From Blastobasis lacticolella (taxonomy: Eukaryota; Arthropoda; Insecta; Lepidoptera; Blastobasidae): a stretch of DNA of 64,000 nucleotides. The stretch lies in assembly GCA_905147135.1 (NCBI GenBank), contig LR990049.1, forward strand, positions 14,525,428-14,589,427. The letters run 5' to 3'. The notes under the pieces are model-generated. The model had not been told where the DNA came from. It saw only the letters and a list, made by a program, of their open reading frames with translations, and made no database searches. This document shows positions 14,101 through 26,100 of this stretch, in pieces; positions within the stretch are counted from its first letter, which is position 1, and every line of letters begins with the position of its first letter. A program made the position numbers and the translations under genes.

Positions 14101-17100
14101 CTAATATACGTCTTCAAAAACCTTAGACATGCTGCCAATGAGGCTTTACGAAGATCCGTTTACCTTGCGCTGTGCCAGTCTTTACTTCTATACTGCATTA
14201 CAACATGGGGTGGCACACATAAAACAACTATTATTGACTTGGAAAGAGCACAGAGAGCTATCTTAAAAGTTAGTACCTTCCGACCCTTCCGCTATCCGAC
14301 GACCCAATTGCTACATGAATGTGACGTTCTTTCAGTTCGTCAATTATTCATCTTGCAAACGGTTATAAAAAAACACTCTCTAGTGCCCTTCAATCCCGAA
14401 ACCAGTCATAGACGTGCGGACATGGTGTGCAACTATGAATTATTCCGCACACAGCACTCCCACAGGTTTTTCTGTTTCCTTGGCACTTATCTTTATAACA
14501 AATTAAATCGCAACCTAAGTATCCACCTTATGAATAAATTTAATTGCAAATTAACTATCATGAATTGGTTAAAAGGTAAGTCCTACGAGGAGACAGAGAA
14601 AATTCTGGGAGTCGTTGGTTAACTATAAACATAGTACGTAAGTTTTAGTACTTCTAACTCATCCTACTGTACCCTATTCATACAATTTAACCACTTTATT
14701 GTTACACAAAATACATGTAAGAATTAACCTATATATTAAGACCTACTAACCTGGATGCCTAAGATACAAGTAAATCATTTACTTAGTTTAGGTGTCCAAA
14801 CTATCAATAACTAGAATTAAGTACCTATTATTATTTGTGCAAGAGTTGCAAATATGTAGCCTTTATTTTATTTGTACCCATTTACTATAAGTAGGTATGT
14901 TGTAATTTTTAACCACCTTGTAATTTTAGATTAATTTTATTTGAATAAATAAATTTATTATTATTATAAATGCGGCGAAGACAGAGTACATGGCCTGCAA
15001 CAGTACAGACCCCCTACCCGTTCGCATAGGTGAAGAGGAGGTAAAACGAACGGATCGGGCCAGATACCTGGGGTCGGTACTAAGCGCAACTGGTGACATT
15101 GACAGCTACGTTAAAGCCCGAATATCCGCTAGTGGTCGAGCTACGTAAAAAAAAACCGCAAATCGATGTACAGGATAGCCGTTTGGTACACGGGTACTTT
15201 AGGTTAAAACGATCATTTTGACCGGTAGTTCCTAAAAATATCCCTAGGGGGGGGCCAGTAATATTGACATTAATTTTTAATATGGGAATCGAAATTTTTT
15301 TTTTCGGAATCCTATCGTGTTTGGTATCAAATGAAAGGGCATCATAAGCCGGTTCTAAAAATATACTACACCAATAACTTTCAGCCACCTGTTTTCTTAA
15401 AATCCAAGAAATATTTTCAAAACATACCAAGTTTGGACTCCTCCAGGTAGGAGACGGATTAGTAAATTTTTATAAAATATACGCCAAATGACTCTTAATA
15501 TGCCCATATCCAAAGACAAAAAGGCGATTTAAAAAATATTTTAATTTACTAATTTTAAAATATTTTTTTCTTTATTAAAAAGTTGAGATTTAGTATTTTT
15601 TGAATCATATCGAACTGTACTGCACTTTACTATTGTTAATCTATGTTAAATTGATATTAATACGCTTCACCCCCCCCCCCCCCCTTCTCCTCCTGCACCT
15701 GAGAGGATTTTCCTGCACCTGAGAGGAAATCAAATTCGCTTAGGTGCAGAGTGAGGAGTGCGGAGGGAGAGAGGAAAGGGGGAGGGGGAGATAGAAACCG
15801 TAAGAACATTATTTTACATAGATAATAGCATAAAACACAATAATAATAGTACAGTACAGTAGAGTTCGATAAGTTTAAAAAAATACTAAATCTCAACTTT
15901 TTAATAAAGAAAAAAAATATTTTAAAATTAGTAAATTAAAATATTTTTTAAATCGCCTTTTTGTCGTTGGATATGGGTATATTTAGAGACATTTGGCGTA
16001 TGTTATACAAAAATTTACTAATCCGTCTCCTACCTGGAGGAGTCCAAACTTGGTATGTTTTGAAAATATTTCGTGGATTTTTAGAAAACAGGTGGCCGAA
16101 TGGTATTGGTGTAGTATATTTTTAGAACCGGCTCATGATGCCCTTTCATTTGATACCAAACACGATAGGAATCTGAGAAAAAAAAATTCAAATCCCATAT
16201 AAAAAATTAATATCGATATTACTGCTCCCCCCCTGGGAATATTTTTAGGAACTACCGGTCAAAATGATTGTTTAAACCTAAAGTACTCGTATACCAAACG
16301 GCTATCCTGTACATCGATTTGCGGTTTTTTGCCAATATTTGCTGTGTACACCGTCCACTACGCGGCTTGGGCCAAATGGCGGGAGGTGACTGCTGTCATT
16401 TGTGACCCCAAGATGCCGATGAAGCTGAAGGGACAGGTTTACAAAACTATTATTAGACTTGTTCTCTTATACGGCAGCGAGACTTGACCTCTACTAGAGC
16501 GACACAAGCACGAGTTGCGAGTGACGGAAATGAAGATGCTGCGGTGGATGTGTAGGGTTTCCCGGAAAGATCGCGTGCGGAACGCCCACATCCGCGGTAG
16601 CCTTCATGTCCGTGACATCGCGGACAAGCTACAAGTGTGCCGCCTTCGATGTCACGGTCACGTCTTGCGCAGACCGGCAAATTATGTGGGGAACAGAAGT
16701 CTGGCCATGCCACCCCCGCCAGGTACGGGATGGAGAGGCCGGCCCAAAAAGCAATGGCTGGAAGTCGTCAAGAGTGACATGCGTGCCAACAGACTTACCA
16801 TAAAGAATGCCGAAGACCAAGCAAAGTGGGCTAAGAAAAGCAGGAAGGCGGACCCCGGGCCCCCACGTGTTGCGCGGGAGTGCAACCGGGATTTAACGAC
16901 GAGATGATGATGATGAGTTGAAGTACATGAAGCAAATGATTGGGATGTGTTAAAATGGAAAGCCTTATACTCCTAGAAGAAAAATAATTTGTGACCAATA
17001 CTAAAGACCAAAACTTGACAAACTGTACCGTCACTTTGGATCACAATATACTGTGTGTTTTAAATGGAACAATACAAACTAATATTACAGCACATAAGAT

Positions 17101-20100
17101 AGGAAGTTAGGAACAGTTTTAAAGATATTAAAATGAACTGACAAATTCCAAAATGCTATTTTTGAATTATCTCTATATAAATGTTAAAAACTAACACATG
17201 AAACTTCATCAACTGGAAACAAAAAATATTGCTACAAAAGGAAAAAAAAAGAAATTCAAAATCACTTAATTTTTAAAAATTAAGTCTTAAGATGCTTCAA
17301 ATATATCTATTCGTTTAGGAAACTCGTAGTTTCAAATAATCCACTTCTCTTTCTGCTTTCTTTTTCTTTCTGCTGCTGTTTTAGCCGTCTACAAAAAACA
17401 AATGATACAATGCCTGACTGTGTCTACGTATTTCGTGACCGACTCTATAGTATGGCAGACACTACAAAAATGTTTCAAGCTGTCAAAATAGGATTTTTAT
17501 TTCATCATATTATTCTTATCAACATCTCTAATTAACCTAATGGTTACATAAATTTTAAACTATTTATTGGTATGTCGTTACTTAACGTAGGTGTATTTAG
17601 CAAATCATTACAATAATTCTAAATACTTACTGTGAAAATGTTATCAAAACTCCATTATAAAATGCACCTGATACCCACGATGCCAGCATAAAATAACAGT
17701 ATTGCCTAAAATCGAAATATTAAACTTTGTTGCCAGTGTGACAACATAAAATACTAAAGTGTTACCATCAAACTATACTATTTATACAACAAAATAAATA
17801 TTTATATTTTCTCATTTATCGTAGACTTTTACGTGGAATTACCCTTCTGTCTGTCAGGGTCTTCTTTCCTCTTCCTTTTCCACTTTGCCTGGTCTTCAGC
17901 ATTGTCGTATAGGCTATTTGCTCTCATATCTATTTTAGTGATGTCAATCCATCGCTTCTTGGATCTCCCAATATAGTAATATACCTTGTATAAGTGAAAT
18001 GGTCTAATTTTTAAGGGTTCTGAGTACCGAGTTTTATCCCCAATGCTGCCATGTACTTTTCATGGACAGGACTTTTTTTTGAGTTATGTGCATAGTTGTA
18101 CACCAACCGATGCCCTTACAATGAGGGAAACATTGCGATGACACCTGCAGATTAAGTTTACTGAATGTGTAACTGTGATCAAATCTGGCCTAGGTTACGT
18201 AGGTTAGATGGCAGTTGCTCAACTGCCAAATCCTGGATAGATCATGGGACCTCGCGCACGAGAGCACAACAAGATACACAATTACACATTACATACAATT
18301 ACATGTCAGTACACAACTGACACCAAGATTATGATATGATAATGCTGCGCAATGTCGGGCATCAACAGTTTATTGAATTGCTTTGAAGATACAGTACAAA
18401 ATGAAGTTTCTGTGCAATTCCCCATTGTAAAAATGATCTGTGGTGTCTTGTAAATGGCTGATAGTTAAGCTATTGTAATTAACTTATTGTCGTAAGCTGT
18501 GAGACATCCAAATAAAATAAGTTTTTAATTAATAATATAAATTACAATTTGACAATGTAAATTATCTACCAATGACACCTATTATTAAATTAATTAAACT
18601 AATAATATTAATAGTATGAGTGACTAGATTTTATCTTTTTCAGGTTAACATATTTCTTAACTTTTAGTTGGAATCTGTTGGTTTAATGTGAAGTAAATGT
18701 AAATGTCCAAACAAATTTAAAGTGTTACTACTTTTAATTTAACAATGTAATATACCTACTAATATGAGTTGAACTTTCTTCTTTCCACATTCCAATGACT
18801 GGCAGCCTGATTAAATTCATTTGTTTTGAACCAATCAAAATCTATCTCTTACTCAGAGAGTTGAGTTAAATAAGGGTGTATGCTTAATACTTTTAACATT
18901 AATGTGTCTTCTCGTGATTTGCAGCCTAGACGTCCTAAATTCCCGTATAGTAATCCACACATTAGAGACACACGAAGGCTGTACTCATGAGGTGGCTGTA
19001 CCCCCAAATCAAGAATTTGCACCACTTGTTCCGATCTCCACTGAGCCAGCAAAGCAGTACAGTTTCATATTGGATCCCTTTCAGAAAGAAGCTATATTGT
19101 GTATTGATAATTTGCAATCTGTACTTGTCTCTGCACACACATCTGCAGGCAAAACAGTGGTTGCTGAGTAAGTTATGATGTTGTTTTAGATATTAATTTG
19201 ACATTTTGTGTTGTGCATTCATGATAGAACTCCATTATATTATATATTAAAACACTTATACACTAGTTCCTTTAAATATATTATATTTACGAATACATTT
19301 TAAAATGTAAATATTGCCAGAAGCTAATATCTGAAACCGGTCGCAATTAAAAGTTTGAAAATATATTCTATTTAGTGGAACTAGTGTATAAATGTGTTTT
19401 AATCTATAATATTAATAATTTATATAATAATATTTTATGGGTATGACTCTGTCTAAGTGAGAATCGGTCTTACTTCTTCAGTCATCAATCAAAAATGCAA
19501 TTTTATGTGTGTCATGCATGCACTGAATTAATTAATTATTTCGTGAACCATTGCAGAAGTGTATGTTCTAATTAATATCATTCCCATTTTCAAGGTATGC
19601 CATTGCATTGTCACTCAAAAACAAGCAGAGGGTGATATACACCACCCCCATAAAAGCTTTGTCCAATCAGAAATACAGAGAGTTCTCCGAGGAGTTCCAT
19701 GATGTGGGTCTCATTACAGGAGACGTCACTATCAACCCTTCAGCATCTTGTCTTATCATGACCACTGAGGTAAGCGCTCACTAAACACTTGCAAGGATAT
19801 TTGAATTGAATTTATATATGGTGGTATCACTAAATAGCCATATTTTTAATTTGATGTTACAGATTTTGAGAAATATGTTGTATAGGGGCTCAGAAATAAT
19901 GAGAGAAGTTGGCTGGGTCGTGTTTGATGAAATCCACTACATGAGAGACAAAGAAAGAGGGGTTGTATGGGAGGGTACGTATTTCGAAACAGTACGTTTT
20001 TAAAACATAACATATTGTGCCAGTCAGTTATTTTGTACGTCTAGCACGAGTTGCTCTCGCGCACAATAAGCGAGAAAAGGCGCAACAAAAATACTCTTTC

Positions 20101-23100
20101 ATCTTAGTATTGAGAGAAGGAAACAAACGCTCTCTCGCGGCGCGAGCTGTGTCGCGGGCACACTTGTGATAGCCGTGCTAGTCATGGCAGCGAATGAAAA
20201 CTGAGAATCATGACTTGAAATTGACCAGCTTTGTAAGTCTATCAACCAAATCAAAACCAACATTTTCTTTACAGAGACCCTGATACTGTTGCCCGACAAT
20301 GTCCATTACGTGTTCCTATCGGCCACGATACCCAACGCGCGGCAGTTCGCCGAGTGGGTGTGCCGGTTGCACTCGCAGCCGTGCCATGTGGTGTACACGG
20401 AGTACAGGCCAACGCCACTGCAACACTACATCTTCCCAGCTGGGGGCGATGGCATACACTTGGTCGTCGATGAGAGGGTATGACTGTTTGTGTTCGTTTT
20501 GTTGGGTTAAGTTGAGAATACATCAGGTGGCTCGTTTTCCTGTTTCTCTTTCTGTATCCTACTGTCTGTCATAAAAAATCTAGGAATATGTAAAGTAGTT
20601 GTTTCTACCTTCACATTATTTATTAATCTTTCTGTCAACTGTGAGTAGGACTCGTGGCTCCCCTCAGGTTTTGTACCCCATTCAGTCATTTATAGCTACG
20701 GAACCTTAAAAACGAAATTATTGTATTATTGCTGTACAATGTTCCTACAAAAACTGAGCAAGCACTACGTTGAGCGCCTGGTGCGCCTTTTTGGAACATA
20801 TTTTTGTATTGTTATAAGTTCGCTAGCGTTCGACTGGTTAATAATCGAACATTTCCCGTACATCCAGGGCCAATTCAAAGAGGATAACTTCAACACCGCG
20901 ATGGCAGTCCTAAGCAACGCCGGCGACGCAGGCAAGGGCGACCAGCGCGGACGCCGGGGCGGCCCTCGCAACAACAACCAAAATCAGACGAATATATTCA
21001 ATATAGTCAAGATGATAATGGAGAGAAACTTTGCGCCAGTTATCATATTCAGCTTCAGTAAGAAAGATTGCGAGGTGTATGCTATGCAGATGGCCAAGCT
21101 GGACTTCAATACTAGTAAGAATGTTGTTATTAGCGCCAGTTTTCCCGTTGTCCTCTTTAGCCATATTGCCATTGATTCCGATTGAATTTAAATCCGAACT
21201 CATTGAGGGTTTTCACTATTCCAGATGGCGATAGTGGGGCGTAAGGTCTGTTGCCAAAATACTGTCGTGTTATTGGACAGAAACAACGGCGAAAAAATGA
21301 CGAATCCACACCAGCCAATGACAGGGCTTTATTTTGACAGTAGACCTTACGTCACAGTAACGCCATCTCGTGGATTTTAGAATCTCGAAAATCCGCATTT
21401 GCATCTTATGACTGAAAATCGTATAGCAAAATAAAATCATGCTTGTTTTATCTCGTTTTGCTGCTAAGCATCATTGCTTGCATTGTGGTATTTCGGTATG
21501 AAGGAGGCATACCATCCTAGTCGTCGCATGACTCACCTGCGCTGTTTTAATTTTTATTTGCATGTAACCTCTAGTGAATGAACCGTAGATGTTGTAAAAT
21601 GTTCACATGGAAATGGTCCACGGCCGGCCAAGGCACGAGAACGCCTATTAACATTTCACGATTTCTTGCAGTTGAAGAGAAAAAGTTAGTGGACGAAGTG
21701 TTCACGAACGCAATGGACGTCCTGTCCGAGGAGGACCGCAAACTGCCTCAGGTGGAGAATGTCATACCGTTGTTGCGACGCGGTATCGGCATCCATCACG
21801 GAGGTTTGTTGCCCATATTGAAGGAGACTATTGAGATTTTGTTCGGCCTGGGATTGATAAAGGTATTTCAGTTGTTACGTAGCGTTAGGCAGTTGTCTGG
21901 CCCGATATGTGAGAACATTGTTATAGAGTGGTGCTAGTGCCTGTTGGTTGCATGGAATCGTATATTGGTGGTGTCTGGCAGAGTACAATATTGCATGAAC
22001 CCCGTCGACTTGGTTGTTGTACAAGGCGACTAATGTCTGAGAGGCTATATAGATAGGACCTCTATAGGCTTGAAAATGCAAGCCGTGTTCTCTGTTGTGT
22101 AACTTAAATAGCAATCTCTAACCTATGGAGCATTCCACTGATGAGGGAGAGGCTCGACTCCAGCACTGTGCACCTGTACCTATTATTATAATATATCAAA
22201 AATATTGTTGATTACTAGACCTAGAGTATAGGTTTGATCGTTCGTCGCCTCGGTCGGATAACTGCCTTAAATTTACGTAAACTCATTATCGTAATTTTGT
22301 ATAACTTATTTCTTTCCAGGCACTATTCGCGACGGAAACTTTTGCCATGGGATTGAACATGCCTGCGAGGACAGTAGTATTTACAAATTGTCAAAAGTTT
22401 GACGGAAAAGATTTTAGATTTGTTAGTATTTATAATTTATTGTTATTATTGTAATAATTATGTTCAATTGGAGCGGGCTCGTAGACGTTTTAAGCTCATG
22501 TTATTTAATGTGTTTTAGATAACCTCAGGAGAATACATTCAGATGTCTGGCCGTGCCGGCAGAAGAGGTCTTGACGACAAAGGTATTGTGATACTCATGA
22601 TTGACCAAAAAGTGACTCCGGTTATCGTCAAGAGCATGGTACAAGGCAAGGCTGACCCCATCAATTCTGCTTTCCACCTCACTTATAATATGGTTTGTTA
22701 ATTTTTGTTAATATGTACTTTAAACATTATAAATGTCGAAAACAATGTGATATAAAGTTTTTGATTATCAACAGGTATTGAATTTACTACGAGTGGAAGA
22801 GATAAACCCAGAATATATGTTGGAAAGGAGTTTCTTCCAGTTTCAGAATCAGGCAGCCATTCCAGATCTTATTGACAGTAAGTATAGAGTAGAATATTCG
22901 TTCTAGTGAATGAAACTCGGTTGGTTTCTACGGTAGGTCCATGGTGAAAAATTGTGTGTTATACACAAGAGCAAATATTTTAGCTCTTACGCGTGCTTTT
23001 AATAACATTGCCGAAAGATGGGAATTAGAAAAAGGAACTAGTGTAGAGCTCGTCTAATTTAAAATGACGCGCCCCACTATCGCATTAACGCACACAAGCA

Positions 23101-26100
23101 AGTTTACAATATGGACACAATACATATACAAATGCCGTTGTAATTGGTCATTCAGTTGCCGGTAAGATTCAAACGTCGGAGCACGCGCCGTTCATTGGCT
23201 CCCACACAGATGAAGTGTCGTTATTAATATTTGCACTCACACATCGAAATCAACTAACTAAGTAGTGGGGCGCGTCATCTTAGACTAGACGAGCTCTACA
23301 AAAGGTGATTTGTTTCAAAATATCGTGCTTGTAAATCACTCTCTGTGCTCAGTAGGCTATATTAAAATCACTCGCAACGCTCATGATTAAATGCTAGACT
23401 ACTTCGCTAGGTCACGATTTAAACTCGACGCTTGCAGCAAAAAATAAAGCTTTTTTTTATAACAAATAACTATTTCCCCTCCAGAAATGAAAGCCATACA
23501 GAAGGAGTACGACGCGATTACAGTCGAGCAGGAGCACTCCATAGCGTCGTACTGCAGCATCCGCTCGCAGCTGGAGCTGTTGGGCGCGCAGTTCCGCGCC
23601 TTCATCACGCGACCAGAGTACCTCAAGCCGTTCCTGCAGCCTGGGAGACTGGTCAAGGTGCGAGGTTGTCTTGTTTTTATTGAAGGAGGGACTGGCTTTT
23701 ATGCAATTGGAGATTTTCGCACATGTTACCAAGTGTTTCCAAAACACTTGGTAGCTTGGTAGTTATCTTGGTAGCTATCATCATTATCATCACAACCCAT
23801 AATAGTCCACTGCAGGACTTAGGGCCTCTCCCAAAGAGGGGGGGGGGGGGGGGGGGATAGCAGTGTTATAGTTAATATAAAAATACGGAGACAAGATCTG
23901 TTGCCTTGAAAACATTAGTCGCCTTGTAGGACACCCACGAGTGTAAGGTGTTATTCTACTCTGCCGGACACCAATCGGCCTATGTACCTATGACACGCCT
24001 GAATTACATTATGACGGCAGGTGGCTTTTTATTGAAATTTCCGGACTTGAAAAGCAATTAAAAATCGCCTCTATTGGAATGATAGCAGGCTTAAAGATAA
24101 TTTGCATCGAGACACAGACCGTGAAATTACTTTTCTGGGAAATGTGAGGTTAAGTAAACAAATATGACATTTGCAATCTCATATATTTAAGACCGTATAA
24201 TTTAGGGACATACTGCTGTTTAGTGTGGCGATACTGACTCAAAACTAAACTTTTTTGAAATATGATATTGAAGAACCCTTTTCATTTTAGCCAGTTTTCT
24301 CGTGTCTATATTTTAACAATTCAATTCAGGTGAAAAACGAGAAACACGAGTACGACTGGGGTATAATAGTGAACTTCAGGCATCGCACGGAGAAGGGCAA
24401 GAAGGGGCAAGAAGCGAACCCCCTCACAGCGGAGACGGCTATCGTGGTGGACATACTTCTTCACGTGAAGAAAGCTGACGGTGACAACGAGCCTTGCCCG
24501 CCTGGAGAGGTATGTATTGACACTGTAATATACTGAAGACATGTATTAAAATGGGGATAACAGCCCGTCAAAAATCTTCTTTTTTATTTTTTTCGTTTAT
24601 CTTTTTATTCTCCCTATGATTGATTATTTATTAAAATGACAAGAAATACACAGGAAAGCTTAAGAGGTACTACATAATTATTATAAACATCACAACATGC
24701 ACTACTTATCTTTAGAAAGAAATTTGTTCTAGCAGGCCTATAAAATATATATGTTATAGAATGTGAGGGCGCCGTAGGTTACCGTAAAACATAAGACGTT
24801 TAGGAGTAGTCTTCACAATGTTGGTGTGCCCGTGCCCATGGAGGCACACCGAGTGGCGAGCTCCTTGCGATACTGAAGTTTGACTAGCCTCACAAAGTAT
24901 GATACGATCACCCAGTTCCCAGACATTGCGAGCAATGCTTAACCTTGGTTATCGGTCTCGCAAGCCGGCTACCATTAGACCAAGCCTCTGAGTGTCTTTG
25001 AAGGTTGTAACTAATAAACAAATATTCCTCCCTCACAGCCAGGAGACGTGGAAGTGGTTCCCGTTCTTCACACGCTCATCTACCAGATCAGTTCCCTTCG
25101 CGTGTACTATCCGAAGGATCTGCGGCCCGCAGACAACAGGAAGTCGGTGCTGAAAACCATTGGCGAGGTGAAAAAACGGTTCCCTGAAGGGCCGCCACTG
25201 CTGAACCCGATAAAGGACATGAAGATAGAAGAAACCGTCTTTAAGGAGGTGGTCGACAGGATCAAGAAGTTGGAGGAGAGGTGGGTACTTACAGACAAGA
25301 AAAAAAGTTAAGAGAGACGTGAGATATTTAAGGGGTTCCACCATACTATGATGTAACAGCTGAAGTACTCAGTTTGACAGTAATTTGTTGTTGAAAAAGC
25401 GGTAGTTCTTTTTCACTGCTTTCTTGACAGACTAGGTTTACGGACGAAAAGCAAACTAAAGAGAGATTTTCGACCAGGGTGTCTAAGGCCACATTAGCGT
25501 TTCAAATTATGATTCATATTAGAGTGCAACAAACTTATCTGATCCGCTGGCCAATACTGGAACAGAGTAACGGCATTTTGAATTGTCTTGTCAATGTCAA
25601 AACAGCGACGCTGCAGACAAATTAATATGAATCATATTATGAAACGCTAATAACGTGGCCTATTTAGACACCCAGATGGCGCTACTGCGGCGTAAGATCT
25701 GCTGTCACAATATTGCCGCGCTATTGGACAGACAAGACAGGTGTATGTCAGATCCATTCTAGCCAATGACGCGGCTTTATTTTAACGGCAGACATCACGT
25801 CTCAATAGCGCCACCTGGTGGGGCTTTCTGGTAGAAACCCTCATTTCTGTATAGTGCATCACACGGGTGTTCCGTGTTCAGGGGCCTTACGGCCTAACTT
25901 GAATGCTGTCGCTTATGACTCGCAAATGCTTCCGTTAAGAGTTAGGCGGCTTGGCTCCAGTTGGCAATTATGACGTCAACGTTCTTATCATTTTACGATT
26001 GAAGTCTTTGTAGAACGGTTTTTGATGAGACGGTACCGTTCACTATGCGTTGTTTGATCTAAACGAATCGGCCCTTCCACCATAAGCGGATAAGTCTTGC

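Larger units (their letters stand above)
10194..14965 (+). mobile_element. Apparently intact CR1/jockey-type LINE
   Basis: A 4.77-kb non-LTR retrotransposon inserted in RTE copy 2 between GAAGATAA and ATGCGGCG, with a short target duplication ATAA (10190-10193 and 14966-14969). The 5' UTR is about 190 bp. It has an uninterrupted ORF1 (10382-11623), a 38-bp spacer and an uninterrupted ORF2 (11662-14622). The roughly 340-bp 3' UTR ends in TAAATAAATTTATTATTATT. With both ORFs open it is probably the youngest LINE in the nest. The exact clade (CR1, Daphne, Crack or Kiri) cannot be settled by eye. Confidence 0.85.
7769..16916 (+). mobile_element. RTE-type LINE copy 2, host of three later insertions
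   Basis: Bounded by a perfect 14-bp target-site duplication, GTTGAAGTACATGA (7755-7768 and 16917-16930), across 9.15 kb. The 5' UTR matches copy 1 and the 3' end is a GATGATGATGAT tail. Own sequence: endonuclease from about 8045 ([25 protein letters not shown]), linker 8883-9257, RT 9541-10180 ([31 protein letters not shown]), then 14970-15145 and 16331-16910 ([43 protein letters not shown]). It is inactive, with many stops and an internal RT deletion at about 10065-10085. Insertions at 8708-8793, 10194-14965 and 15146-16330 account for 6 kb. Confidence 0.85.
2657..18924 (+). other. Mtr4 intron 2, 16.3 kb, retrotransposon-filled
   Basis: Intron between AA|GTAAGT and TTTGCAG|C. About 13.5 kb of it is the LINE nest at 3286-16916. 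The rest holds a MITE (2706-2929), an antisense RTE fragment (17838-17972), a SINE (18101-18333) and a copy of exon 1 (18352-18449). The other Mtr4 introns are mostly well under 1.5 kb. Confidence 0.85.

Noticed and set aside
20721..21185. 154-codon ORF as a separate gene
   Set aside because: Its core (20868-21114) is Mtr4 exon 7; the extra residues at both ends are intron translated past the acceptor and donor.
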